Source: Phenylobacterium sp. (lineage in GTDB: Bacteria; Pseudomonadota; Alphaproteobacteria; Caulobacterales; Caulobacteraceae). From it: a stretch of DNA of 64,000 nt. Positions 53,193 through 62,121 of the stretch are shown in pieces. Every line of letters starts with the position of its first letter. Within the stretch, counting starts at the first letter, position 1. The DNA lies in the NCBI RefSeq assembly GCF_013822795.1, contig NZ_PNLB01000012.1, positions 1 through 64,000 on the forward strand, written 5' to 3'. Made by a program: the position numbers and the translations under genes. A model generated the notes under the pieces. It ran no database searches and had not been told where the DNA came from. It saw nothing but the letters and a program-made list of their open reading frames with translations.

Positions 53193-53669
53193 ATGCTCAA
53201 GCTGGACCATGTGGTGTTTCCGGTGCGCGACGCCGGCGCCAGCCTCGCCTTCTATCGCGACGTCGTCGGGCTGGAGCTCGTCGAGGCCCATGAGGGCGAC
53301 GACTGGGGCGACTACGCCTGGCTGATGATGATCTTCGCCCTGCCGGGCGGCGGCGAGATCGTGCTGGTCGAGCTGAAGGACGCTCCGGCGCCGCTCTATC
53401 GTGATCTTCCGAAAGACGCCCGCCACTACGCCATGGCTGCGGACACCGTGGCCGAGCTGGCCAGTTGGCGGCTGCGGCTGCGAGAGGCCGACGTGCGCTA
53501 CTGGGAGGAGGATCACGGCGCGCAGCAGTCGATCTACTTCGAGGACCCCGACGGGGTGGTGCTCGAGGTCACCGCGCCACCCAGCCAACCGGCGATCAAG
53601 GCGTCGGAACGCGCCCGCGCGACGGTTCGGCGCTGGGTCGAGGCGGGCTCCGGCGCGGCCCATCCTTGA
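53193..53669 (+). CDS. VOC/glyoxalase superfamily protein
   Basis: A 158-residue VOC protein. The start LKLDHVVFPVRDAGASLAFYRDVVGLELVE and the closing QSIYFEDPDGVVLEVTAPP are classic glyoxalase/dioxygenase repeats, with His near residue 5 and Glu in LEVTAPP as candidate metal ligands. The ATG at 53193 follows GGAGG nine bases upstream; the frame reads on upstream without a better start. It sits between dcd and purD on the same strand. The reaction is not assigned. Confidence 0.82.
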   Translation: MLKLDHVVFPVRDAGASLAFYRDVVGLELVEAHEGDDWGDYAWLMMIFALPGGGEIVLVELKDAPAPLYRDLPKDARHYAMAADTVAELASWRLRLREADVRYWEEDHGAQQSIYFEDPDGVVLEVTAPPSQPAIKASERARATVRRWVEAGSGAAHP

Positions 53670-53702
53670 CCGCCGCGCCTGCGCGCGCCAAACGCTCGGC
53701 GC

Positions 53703-54977
53703 ATGAACATCCTCCTCGTCGGCTCGGGCGGGCGCGAACATGCGCTGGCCTGGAAGATCGCGGCCTCGCCGCTGGTGAAGCGCTTGGTCATGGCCCCGGG
53801 CAATCCGGGCATGGCCTCGCTGGGCGAACTGGCGCCGCTCAAGGTCACTGACGTGCCGGCCCTGGTCGCGCTGGCCAAGGAGATCGCCGCCGACCTGGTG
53901 GTCATCGGCCCCGAGACCTCGGTCGAGGCCGGGCTGGCCGACGCCCTGAACGCCGCGCAGATCCCCTGCTTCGGCCCGGTCGCGGCGGCCGGCCAGTTGG
54001 AGTCTTCCAAGGCCTTCACCAAGGCGTTCACCGACCGCCACGGCCTTCCGACGGGCGGCTACAAGGTCTGTGACACCGCAGAGGCCGGCAAGGCCGCGCT
54101 CGATGCCTTCCAGCCGCCCTACGTGATCAAGGCTGACGGCCTGGCCGCCGGCAAGGGCGTGGTGATCGCCCAGGACCGGGCCGAAGCCGAAGCGGCGATC
54201 GATGACGCCCTCGGCGGCCGCTTCGGCGCGGCCGGCGCCCGCGTCGTGATCGAGGAGTTCCTCGACGGTGAGATCGGCTCGCTGTTCGCCCTCTGCGACG
54301 GCAAGGATTCCATCGTCTTCGGCGGCGTCCAGGACCACAAGCGCGCCTATGACGGCGAGCTCGGCCCCAACACCGGCGGCATGGGAACTTACTCGCCGGC
54401 CCCAGTCTTCACGCCCGAACTGATTGAGCAGGTCCGCACCCGGCTGGCCGAGCCCGCCTTCGCCGGCATCGCCTCGGAAGGCGCGCCGTACAAGGGCGTG
54501 CTGTTCGTCGAGCTGATGGCCACCGAGGACGGCCCCAAGCTCGTCGAGTTCAACGTCCGCTTCGGCGACCCGGAATGCCAGGTGCTGATGCTGCGCCTGG
54601 AAAGCGATCTGGTTCCATATCTCGTCGCCTGCGCCAACGGCACGCTGGGCCAGATGCCGCCGCCGGTCTGGCGCGACGAGTCGGCGATCTGCGTGGTGCT
54701 GGCCGCTGACGGCTATCCGGACAGCCCGGTCACCGGCTCGATCATCAGAGGCGCCGAACAGGACTTCGGGCCGGAGGTGACGGTCTTCCACGCCGGCACC
54801 TCGCGCGACGCCGACGGAACCCTGCGAGCCTCGGGTGGGCGGGTGCTGAACGTCTGCGCCCGCGGCGCGACCCTGCAGGAGGCCCGTGACAAGGCCTATG
54901 CCGCGATCGCCCGGATCGACTGGCCCGGCGGCTTCCATCGCACCGACATCGGTTGGCGGGCGCTGACCGCCCGCTGA
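53703..54977 (+). CDS. purD: Phosphoribosylamine-glycine ligase
   Basis: A 424-residue ATP-grasp enzyme of purine synthesis that joins glycine to phosphoribosylamine. Landmarks: MNILLVGSGGREHALAWKI, GPETSVEAGLADAL, the ATP-binding YVIKADGLAAGKGVVIA, the TGGMGTYSPAP loop and FNVRFGDPECQVL near the metal site. Length is standard. ATG at 53703. Follows the VOC gene; no other pur gene is in the window. Confidence 0.97.
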   Translation: MNILLVGSGGREHALAWKIAASPLVKRLVMAPGNPGMASLGELAPLKVTDVPALVALAKEIAADLVVIGPETSVEAGLADALNAAQIPCFGPVAAAGQLESSKAFTKAFTDRHGLPTGGYKVCDTAEAGKAALDAFQPPYVIKADGLAAGKGVVIAQDRAEAEAAIDDALGGRFGAAGARVVIEEFLDGEIGSLFALCDGKDSIVFGGVQDHKRAYDGELGPNTGGMGTYSPAPVFTPELIEQVRTRLAEPAFAGIASEGAPYKGVLFVELMATEDGPKLVEFNVRFGDPECQVLMLRLESDLVPYLVACANGTLGQMPPPVWRDESAICVVLAADGYPDSPVTGSIIRGAEQDFGPEVTVFHAGTSRDADGTLRASGGRVLNVCARGATLQEARDKAYAAIARIDWPGGFHRTDIGWRALTAR

Positions 54978-55065
54978 CGGTTCCCGCGGCGGAACGGCTT
55001 GCTCGCCATGCCATGGCCTCGGTATGGTGGTTCAAACAACTGTACGAACCGCCGAGGGAACCGCC

Positions 55066-56133
55066 ATGTCCGACACCGCCGAGCAGCAGCGCGAACAGCT
55101 CAACAGCGGGACCAAGGAGGTCGCCGAGTCCCATCGCTTTGACGAGGCCGCCCTGGCCGCCTGGATGCAGGCCAATGTCGAAGGCTATGCCGGCCCGCTG
55201 GAAGTTCGTCAGTTCAAGGGCGGTCAGTCGAACCCGACCTACCAGCTGATCACCCCGACCAAGAAGTACGTCATGCGGCGCAAGCCGCCGGGCAAGCTGC
55301 TGCCCTCGGCGCACGCGGTCGACCGCGAATACAAGGTGATCACTGCGCTCTATCCGACCGGCTTCCCGGTCGCGCGCTCCTACGGCCTGTGCACCGACGA
55401 GGCCGTCATCGGCACCATGTTCTACGTCATGGACATGGTCGAAGGCCGGATCCTCTGGGACCAGCAGCTGCCGCAGTACGAGCCGGCCGAGCGCCACGCG
55501 ATCTTCATGGCCAAGATCAACACCCTGGCCGACCTGCACAACACCGACTACCAGGCCATCGGCCTCGGCGACTACGGCAAGCCCGGCAACTACATGGGCC
55601 GGCAAGTCGACCGCTGGACCAAGCAATATAAGGCCTCGGAGACCGCCCACATCGAGGAGATGGAGCGGCTGATCGATTGGCTGCCCAAGACCCTGCCCGA
55701 GCAGGAGCGCACCTCGATCGTCCATGGCGACTACCGCCTCGACAACATGGTCATCCATCCGACCGAAGCGCGGGTCATCGCCGTGCTCGACTGGGAGCTG
55801 GGGACGCTCGGCGAGCCGCTCGCCGACTTCACCTATCTGCTGATGAACTGGGTGAACGGCACGATCTCGCAGCTGCCGGACCTGAAGGCGCACGGCATCC
55901 CGACGATCGAGGAAGCGGTCGAGGCCTATTGCGCCCGCACCGGCCGTTCCGGCCTGCATCACCTCGACTGGTTCCTGTCCTACAACATGTTCCGCCTGGC
56001 CGGGATCTGCCAGGGCATCGTCGGTCGGGTCCGCGACGGCACGGCCAATAGCCCGCAGGCTGCTGCGATGGCCGAACGGGTGCCGCTGCTGGCCAAGTCG
56101 GCGTGGGACTACGCCCAGCGGGCGGGGGCCTAG
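55066..56133 (+). CDS. APH-type phosphotransferase (ACAD10-like kinase family)
   Basis: A 355-residue kinase-fold protein. The N-lobe has KGGQSNPTYQLITPTKKYVMRRKP with the ATP-binding Lys; the catalytic loop is SIVHGDYRLDNMVIHP (H-G-D...N) and the metal loop is VLDWELGTLGEPLADFTYL (DWE). These match the aminoglycoside-phosphotransferase-like family seen with acyl-CoA dehydrogenases (FadE36/ACAD10 N-terminal type), which may act on hydroxy-acyl-CoA. No acyl-CoA dehydrogenase is next to it here. The ATG at 55066 follows AGGGA. Substrate unknown. Confidence 0.88.
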   Translation: MSDTAEQQREQLNSGTKEVAESHRFDEAALAAWMQANVEGYAGPLEVRQFKGGQSNPTYQLITPTKKYVMRRKPPGKLLPSAHAVDREYKVITALYPTGFPVARSYGLCTDEAVIGTMFYVMDMVEGRILWDQQLPQYEPAERHAIFMAKINTLADLHNTDYQAIGLGDYGKPGNYMGRQVDRWTKQYKASETAHIEEMERLIDWLPKTLPEQERTSIVHGDYRLDNMVIHPTEARVIAVLDWELGTLGEPLADFTYLLMNWVNGTISQLPDLKAHGIPTIEEAVEAYCARTGRSGLHHLDWFLSYNMFRLAGICQGIVGRVRDGTANSPQAAAMAERVPLLAKSAWDYAQRAGA

Positions 56134-56199
56134 CAACCGCCTCCACGGCGTGCGAAGAGGGCGATCGGCCGATCGCCCAACGTCCGAGTACGGAGCCCC

Positions 56200-58146
56200 A
56201 TGACCGAGCTTACCGGCGCACCCGAAGTCGTGCGCGAACGGCCGCCGATCTGGCGTCGCCGCCCCTGGCAGATCGCTGCCGGCGCGGTGCTCGCCATGGT
56301 CGCCGTGATCGTCTTCATGGTCTGGTCGCTGCCGCTGGGACGGGCGCTGGAGCCGCTGCCCGATCCGACGCTCGTGTTGGTCACCGCCGATGGCAAGCCG
56401 TTCGCCCGGCGTGGCTCGTACAAGGAGCAGCCGGTCGATGTGACCAAGCTGCCCAAGCATGTTCCCGGCGCGTTCATCGCCATCGAGGATCGGCGCTTCT
56501 ACAGCCATTTCGGCATTGATTTGAAGGCCTTGACCCGCGCCCTGCAGCGCAACGTCTCGGCCGGCGAGGTCCAGCAGGGCGGCTCGACCATCACCCAGCA
56601 GCTGGCGAAGAACGCCTTCCTCAGCAACAAGCGCAGCCTGCGCCGCAAGGCCCAGGAGGCGATGATCGCGCTCTATCTCGAGGCGCGGCTGTCCAAGGAC
56701 GAGATCATCTCGCGCTACCTCTCGACCGTCTATTTCGGCGACGGGGTGTTCGGCCTGCGGGCCGCCGCGCGCCACTACTTCGACAAGACCCCCGAAACGC
56801 TCTCGATCGGCGAGGCGGCGATGCTGGCCGGCATGGTCAAGGCGCCCTCGCGCCTCGCCCCGACCGAGGACCTCGAGGCGGCCCGCGCCCGGGCCCGGAT
56901 CGTCGTCGCGGCGATGGCCGAGCAGGGCGTCATAACGCCGCAGCAGGCCAGCGGCGTGCGCCCGGCGAGTGTCCGTTCAGGCCGCGAGAAGCTGCCCGTC
57001 GGCTCCTACTTCGCCGACTGGGTTTCGTCCCAGGCGCGCGAGGCGTTCGAGGCCGCCTATGGCGAAGTGATGGTCCCGACCACGCTGGATTCGATCCTGC
57101 AGGACCGCGCCGAGGAGATCGTCAGCACCGCCCTGAAGCGCCACGGCGGCTATCTGCACGCCACCCAGGCGGCGCTGGTCGCCATGCGTCCGGACGGCCG
57201 CGTGATCGTCATGGTCGGCGGCGATGACTACAAGACCAGCCAGTTCAACCGAGCGGCCGACGCCCAGCGCCAGCCGGGCTCGGCCTTCAAGCTATTCGTC
57301 TACCAGGCCGCGCTGCGCCAGGGCATGACGCCCGACAGCTTGATCCTCGACGCCCCGGTCACCATCGCCGACTGGTCGCCGAAGAACCACGAAGGCCACT
57401 ACGCCAACCGCGAGATTCACCTGCGCAACGCCTTTGCCGGCTCGTCCAACGTGGCCGCCGCGCGCCTGGCCCAGCAGGTCGGCCGTGGGGCGATCATCAA
57501 GGCCGCCGAGGACATGGGGCTGCGCTCGCAGTTCCCGCCCGATCTGACCCTGGCGCTCGGCACCGCGCCGACGACGCTGCTCGATCTGACGGCGGCCTAT
57601 GCCGGCGTGGCGGGCGGCCGCTATCCGGTGACCCCGTACGGCGTGATCCAGGCCCGCAAGCCGGCCGCGCATGAACTGCCGGCCAAGGAGCGTGACGGCC
57701 TGCGCGACATGCTGCGCGCGGCGGTCACCTTCGGCACCGCCAACGGCGGCAACGTCTCGCCGTATGCCTACGGCAAGACCGGGACGACCCAGGACTATCG
57801 CGACGCGCTCTACCTCGGCTACGTCGGCGATCTGGTGATCGGCGTCTGGGTCGGCAACGACGACAACAGCCCGATGAACGGCGTGGCCGGGGCCGGCTTG
57901 CCGGCCGAGATCTGGCGCGACTTCGCGCGGTTCGCGATGAGCAAGGGCGTCGTGCGCGCCAATGGCCGCCAGATCGGCCTGGCCCCGGTCGCGCCGCCGC
58001 CGGTCGCCGCGCCTGAGCTGACGATCGATGACCTCATGCCGGTGGAGCCGATCGACCCCGCCGCGCCGCCGGTCGAGGCTGCGCCTGCGCCAGCGCCGGT
58101 TGCGCCGCCGCAGCCAGCCCAGCAGCCCGCTCAGCCGATCTTCTAG
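56200..58146 (+). CDS. Class A penicillin-binding protein (PBP1A type)
   Basis: A 648-residue bifunctional peptidoglycan synthase with an N-terminal membrane anchor (about 25-42). The glycosyltransferase (GT51) domain has the catalytic Glu96 in IEDRRFYSHFGID and QGGSTITQQLAKN. The transpeptidase domain has Ser361-x-x-Lys364 (GSAFKLF), Ser415-Ser-Asn417 (SxN) and Lys526-Thr-Gly-Thr (KTGTT). The C-terminus is Pro/Ala-rich and low-complexity. Length is shorter than E. coli PBP1A, nearer to the PbpC-less alphaproteobacterial forms. Convergent with lpxK; the stops overlap by four bases. Confidence 0.93.
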   Translation: MTELTGAPEVVRERPPIWRRRPWQIAAGAVLAMVAVIVFMVWSLPLGRALEPLPDPTLVLVTADGKPFARRGSYKEQPVDVTKLPKHVPGAFIAIEDRRFYSHFGIDLKALTRALQRNVSAGEVQQGGSTITQQLAKNAFLSNKRSLRRKAQEAMIALYLEARLSKDEIISRYLSTVYFGDGVFGLRAAARHYFDKTPETLSIGEAAMLAGMVKAPSRLAPTEDLEAARARARIVVAAMAEQGVITPQQASGVRPASVRSGREKLPVGSYFADWVSSQAREAFEAAYGEVMVPTTLDSILQDRAEEIVSTALKRHGGYLHATQAALVAMRPDGRVIVMVGGDDYKTSQFNRAADAQRQPGSAFKLFVYQAALRQGMTPDSLILDAPVTIADWSPKNHEGHYANREIHLRNAFAGSSNVAAARLAQQVGRGAIIKAAEDMGLRSQFPPDLTLALGTAPTTLLDLTAAYAGVAGGRYPVTPYGVIQARKPAAHELPAKERDGLRDMLRAAVTFGTANGGNVSPYAYGKTGTTQDYRDALYLGYVGDLVIGVWVGNDDNSPMNGVAGAGLPAEIWRDFARFAMSKGVVRANGRQIGLAPVAPPPVAAPELTIDDLMPVEPIDPAAPPVEAAPAPAPVAPPQPAQQPAQPIF

Positions 58147-59135
58147 CGGTAGGGCGCGATCAGGCGTTCGAGGGCTGCTTCGTCCTCGAACACCGCTCGC
58201 ACGGGCCAGGCCTTGGCACGTGCGCGCCAAGCCGGGGGCAGTCGCACCCAGTCCTTTTCCGTCGTGACGAGGCCGGCGTTGAAGACTTCGGCGCGGCCCT
58301 CGATCAGCTTCAGAGCGGCGGCGTCATAGGCGAAGTGATCGGGGAACGGCACGAAATCGACCAGTTCGCAACCAGCCGCCTTCAGCGCCCGCTCCACCTT
58401 CCAGGGCATGCCGATGCCGGCGAACCCGACCTGCGGGCCCGGCGGCGGCGGCTCCGCCGGCTCCAGGCGCGCGATCAGCACCGGCTTGGCTCCGAGCGCG
58501 GTGAGCAGTTCCGGGTCCGGCTGCCCTAGGTCGGCCGGCAGCATCACGATCACCGCGTCCGCTCGCGCCAGGCCGACCGCCAGCGGTTCGCGCAGCGGTC
58601 CGGCCGGGAACACCGAGCCGTCGCCCAGCGGCCAGACGTCGTTGCGGGTCTCACCATCGACGACGACCAGCGACAGGGTCTTCTTCAGGCTCGGATTCTG
58701 ATGGCCGTCGTCCATGACGATCGCCGAGGCGCCGGCCGCGACGGCGGCCTGGGCCCCAGCGGCGCGATCGCGGGCCACCCAGATTGGCGCGTCGGCGGCC
58801 AGCATCAGCGGCTCGTCGCCGACCTGCGCGGCAGTGTGGCGGGCGGGGTCGACCCGCAGTGGACCATGCTCGGACCCGCCATAGCCGCGCGACAGGCCGT
58901 GCGCGCCGGGCAGGCGGCGCAGCAGCTCGCGCACCACCGGCGTCTTGCCGGAGCCGCCGACGGTGAGGTTGCCGACGCAGATCACCGGAGCGCCCGGATC
59001 GATCGGCTGGGCGCGGGCCAGGCGCCGCGCGGTCGCCGCCGACCAGATCCAGGACACCGGCTTGAGCAGCGCGCGGGTGATCGGGGCCGGCGCGCCCTCG
59101 CGGACGTACCACCAGCGCGGGGTGGAGAGCTTCAT
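58143..59135 (-). CDS. lpxK: Tetraacyldisaccharide 4'-kinase
   Basis: A 330-residue inner-membrane kinase that phosphorylates the 4' position of the lipid A disaccharide. The P-loop is VGNLTVGGSGKTPVV (GGSGKT) near residue 54, followed by GLSRGYGG and the MDDGHQNPSLKKTLSLVVVDG segment, both strongly conserved in LpxK. An N-terminal hydrophobic stretch would anchor it. It is the last gene of the envelope operon; its ATG overlaps the stop of waaA by four bases. Confidence 0.95.
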   Translation of the reverse strand: MKLSTPRWWYVREGAPAPITRALLKPVSWIWSAATARRLARAQPIDPGAPVICVGNLTVGGSGKTPVVRELLRRLPGAHGLSRGYGGSEHGPLRVDPARHTAAQVGDEPLMLAADAPIWVARDRAAGAQAAVAAGASAIVMDDGHQNPSLKKTLSLVVVDGETRNDVWPLGDGSVFPAGPLREPLAVGLARADAVIVMLPADLGQPDPELLTALGAKPVLIARLEPAEPPPPGPQVGFAGIGMPWKVERALKAAGCELVDFVPFPDHFAYDAAALKLIEGRAEVFNAGLVTTEKDWVRLPPAWRARAKAWPVRAVFEDEAALERLIAPYR

Positions 59136-60382
59136 GCCGGCAGCAGGGGCTTGAGCAGGGTCAGAGCCTCGTCCAGGGCCGCCCCCTGGCGCTCGGCGTA
59201 GGCCAGAGCGGCGCGGCCGATGCGCGGCGCGATCAGCGGCTCGGTCAGCAGCCCGCGCAGATCTCGGGCCAGGGCGGCCTCGTCGGCGCAGCGGATCGCC
59301 GCCACCCGCTCGAACATCTCCTCATAGGTGGCTGCCGCGTTGAACACGTCGGGGCCGGTCAGGATCGGAGCGCCCAGTCGCGCTGGCTCTAGCGGATTGT
59401 GGCCGCCGACGCCGGGTACGAAGCTGCCGCCCATCACCGCGACATCGCAGGCGCGGAAGAACAAGCCCATTTCGCCCAGGGTGTCGGCCACATAGGCCGT
59501 GGTCGCCGCGGTCAGCGGTTCGCCAGCCGCCCGTCGGGCCACCTGATAGCCCTGTTGGGTCAGCAGCGCGGCGACCGCTGCGCCGCGGTCGGGGTGGCGT
59601 GGGGCGAGGATCAGCAAGGCGCCTGTTCCGGCGGCGGCGCGGGCGATGATCTCGTCCTCGCCTGGATGGGTGCTGGCGGCCAACACTACCTTCCGCCCGC
59701 CGATGGCCGTCTTCAGCCGTTCGAGCTCGGCGGGATCGGCAGGGAGCGGCGCGCCAATGTTCTTGAGGTTGAGATGCGGACCCGTCGCTGCGCCAAGGGC
59801 GCGCAGCCGCGCCTCGGTGTCGGCGTCCTGCGGCAGGATCAGGTCGAAGGCGCCTAGCACCGCCCGGGCCGCCGCAGGCGCGCGGGCCCAGCCGTCGGCG
59901 CTGGCCTGGGTCATGCGGGCCGAGATCAGCGCCAGCGTCGCGCCGCGCGCCTTTGCGCCGAGGATCAGGTTGGGCCAGAGCTCGCTCTCGACCTGGATGG
60001 CGGTGTCGGGACGCCAGTGATCGAGAAAGCGTCGCACGGCCCCTGGCGCGTCGACCGGGGCGTACTGGTGGATGGCGCCGGGCGGCAGCCGTTTGCCCAG
60101 CAGTTCGGCGGAGGTGCGGGTTCCTGAGGTGACCAACAGGGTCAGGCCCGGCCTGGCCAGCGCCTGCGCCAGCGGCAGCAGCGAAAGGCTCTCGCCGACG
60201 CTGACTCCGTGCAGCCAGACCAGCGGCCCGGGCGGGCGGGCGACGCCGGCGCGGCCTAGCCGCTCGCCAATGCGGGCGGGGTCTTCCTTGCCGCGGGCCG
60301 CGCGCCGGCGCAGCAGACCGGGCGCGAGGGGTTCGGCCAGCCCCGTGGCGGCTGCGTAGAGCGCTAAGGAGAGCGGACGCAA
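59132..60382 (-). CDS. waaA: Kdo transferase (3-deoxy-D-manno-octulosonic-acid transferase)
   Basis: A 416-residue GT30 enzyme that adds Kdo to lipid IVA. Landmarks: WLHGVSVGESLSLLPL, VTSGTRTSAELL, YAPVDAPGAVRRFLDHWRPDTAIQVESELWPNLI, VLAASTHPGEDEII and the FVPGVGGHNPLEPARLGAPILTGP segment near the C-terminus. An N-terminal hydrophobic stretch anchors it to the membrane. The start is a TTG (60382-60380), eight bases after the stop of the CDF gene, giving MRPLSLALYAAA; the longer frame upstream is the CDF gene's shadow. Couples to lpxK by a four-base overlap. Confidence 0.94.
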   Translation of the reverse strand: MRPLSLALYAAATGLAEPLAPGLLRRRAARGKEDPARIGERLGRAGVARPPGPLVWLHGVSVGESLSLLPLAQALARPGLTLLVTSGTRTSAELLGKRLPPGAIHQYAPVDAPGAVRRFLDHWRPDTAIQVESELWPNLILGAKARGATLALISARMTQASADGWARAPAAARAVLGAFDLILPQDADTEARLRALGAATGPHLNLKNIGAPLPADPAELERLKTAIGGRKVVLAASTHPGEDEIIARAAAGTGALLILAPRHPDRGAAVAALLTQQGYQVARRAAGEPLTAATTAYVADTLGEMGLFFRACDVAVMGGSFVPGVGGHNPLEPARLGAPILTGPDVFNAAATYEEMFERVAAIRCADEAALARDLRGLLTEPLIAPRIGRAALAYAERQGAALDEALTLLKPLLPA

Positions 60383-60390
60383 GGCGGGGC

Positions 60391-61389
60391 TCAGACCGCG
60401 TGGGCGTTGGCGAGCCGGCAGGCCGCGGCGTGCCCGGTCTCGACCTGCAGGGTGGCGTGGCCGATGCCGAACTTGCCGGCCAGGCCCTCGCAGGCGGCAT
60501 GCAGGAATTCGTCGCTGTCGCTGTTGTCGGGACGCGTGACGTGGGCGGTCATCGCGGTCTCGGTGGTGCTCATCGCCCAGACGTGCAGGTCGTGCACCTC
60601 GCTCACGCCGGGCCGCGCCAGCAGCCAGGCGCGCACCGCCTCGACGTCCAGCCCGCGCGGGGCGGCGTCGAGGGCCAGGTCGACGGATTCGCGCAGCAGC
60701 GCCCAGGTGCCGATGACGATGACGGCGGCGATCAGCAGGCTCAGCGCCGGATCGATCCACAGCAGGCCGGTCAGCGCGATCGCGCCCGCGCCGATCACGA
60801 CCGCCAACGACACGGCTGCGTCGGCGGCCATGTGCAGGAACGCCCCGCGGATGTTCAGGTCCTCGTGGCCCTTCATGAACATCAGCGCCGTGGCGGTGTT
60901 AATGACGACGCCGATCGCCGCGACGATCATGACGGGCCAGGTGGCGATTGGGGCGGGCTCGGCAAAGCGGTGGATCGCCTCGGAGACGATCACCCCGACC
61001 GCGACCAGCAGCAGCACGGCGTTGGCCAGAGAGGCGAGGATGGTGGCCTTGCGCAGGCCATAGGTGCGGCGCGAGGTCGGCGCGGCCTTGGCGAGGATCG
61101 TCGCGCCCCAGGCCAGCAGCAGGCTGAGCACGTCCGATAGATTGTGTCCGGCGTCGGCCAGCAGCGCCAGCGAACCCGACCAGAGCCCGACGCCGGCCTC
61201 GGCCAGCACGAAGGCGAAGTTCAGTCCGACCCCGATGGCGAAGGCGCGGCCAAAGTCCTTGGGCGCGTGGCTATGGCCGCCGGGACCGTGGGAATGGCCA
61301 TGCCCATGGCTGTGCGCATGGCCAGGGGCGCCATGATCGTGGTCATGGTCGTGGTCGTCGTGACGATGGCTCGAATGGTCGTGCGCCAT
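60391..61389 (-). CDS. Cation diffusion facilitator (zinc/cobalt-type efflux)
   Basis: A 332-residue inner-membrane metal:H+ antiporter. The N-terminus is His-rich (HDDHDHDHDHG.. and HSHGHGHSHG, about residues 9-40), as in zinc-binding CDF members. Six membrane helices follow, with the metal motifs HNLSD (LADAGHNLSDVLS) and HMAAD in helices 2 and 5, and a C-terminal cytoplasmic domain with HDLHVWAMS. ATG at 61389 is taken over a GTG five codons upstream. It lies between DUF374 and waaA in the lipid A/Kdo operon, an unusual place. Zinc is the likely substrate. Confidence 0.93.
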   Translation of the reverse strand: MAHDHSSHRHDDHDHDHDHGAPGHAHSHGHGHSHGPGGHSHAPKDFGRAFAIGVGLNFAFVLAEAGVGLWSGSLALLADAGHNLSDVLSLLLAWGATILAKAAPTSRRTYGLRKATILASLANAVLLLVAVGVIVSEAIHRFAEPAPIATWPVMIVAAIGVVINTATALMFMKGHEDLNIRGAFLHMAADAAVSLAVVIGAGAIALTGLLWIDPALSLLIAAVIVIGTWALLRESVDLALDAAPRGLDVEAVRAWLLARPGVSEVHDLHVWAMSTTETAMTAHVTRPDNSDSDEFLHAACEGLAGKFGIGHATLQVETGHAAACRLANAHAV

Positions 61390-61419
61390 GACTCTATGTG
61401 TCACCCCGGCGCGGAAGGA

Positions 61420-62121
61420 TCAACGTCGGGCGACCAGGGCTTCGGCTCGCCGGGTGGTGGCGGTCAGCTTCGCCGACAGGTCTTCGATCAGGGCGGCGAT
61501 CTCGGCCTCGCCGGCGTCGGCGGGCACGTAGTAGGGCCCGTCCCAGGCGGTCGCCCCACGGCCGAACGGCCAGGCGAAGGTGACCTTGTCCCAGGTGTCG
61601 AGCACGATGGCCGGCGAAACCGCTAGACCCATCAGGTAGATCGGCGCCCCGGTCTTCTTGGCGATCTGCAGCGAGCCCTGGGCGATGACCTCGGCGGGGC
61701 CGCGCGGGCCGTCCGGGGTGACGATCAGCACGCCGCCGTCATTGACCCAGTTGATCGCCTCGCGGATCGCGGCGACCGCCTGCCGCGCCTTCGTGGTGTC
61801 GCCCTTCTTGGCCGAGGAGGTGCGAATGGCGGGAAAGCCGGCGCGAGACAGCGCCTGGGCGATGAACTCGCCGTCGGCTGAGGGCGAAACCATGCAGCGG
61901 ACCTTGTCGCGCCGCCACCAGACGGGCGCCAGGCCCAGGCACAGCGGGATGCTGCCGTGCCAGAACAGCGCCACGGCCGGCTTTCCGTCGGTCAGCACGG
62001 GCTCGACGCTGGCGAGGTTGTCGTGCACCCAGCGGCGGCTCTTCAGCGTGACGATAAGGTGGAGATAGAGCAGCCAGCTCAGGAAGGTCTGGACGCCGGG
62101 GTTACGCAGCAGGTTCTTCAA
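61420..62121 (-). CDS. DUF374 family acyltransferase-like protein
   Basis: A 233-residue membrane-associated protein of the DUF374 family, related to the lysophospholipid/lipid A acyltransferase superfamily. Features: an N-terminal hydrophobic stretch (about 10-28), LFWHGSIPLCLG (the His of an HX4D-like site is offset), MVSPSADGEFIAQALSRAGFPAIRTSS and VLIVTPDGPRGPAEVIAQGSLQIAKKTGAPIYLMG. The DGPRGP block is the family signature. It overlaps the MsbA-like gene upstream by four bases and precedes the CDF gene, so a lipid A or Kdo-lipid modifying role is likely. Confidence 0.88.
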   Translation of the reverse strand: MKNLLRNPGVQTFLSWLLYLHLIVTLKSRRWVHDNLASVEPVLTDGKPAVALFWHGSIPLCLGLAPVWWRRDKVRCMVSPSADGEFIAQALSRAGFPAIRTSSAKKGDTTKARQAVAAIREAINWVNDGGVLIVTPDGPRGPAEVIAQGSLQIAKKTGAPIYLMGLAVSPAIVLDTWDKVTFAWPFGRGATAWDGPYYVPADAGEAEIAALIEDLSAKLTATTRRAEALVARR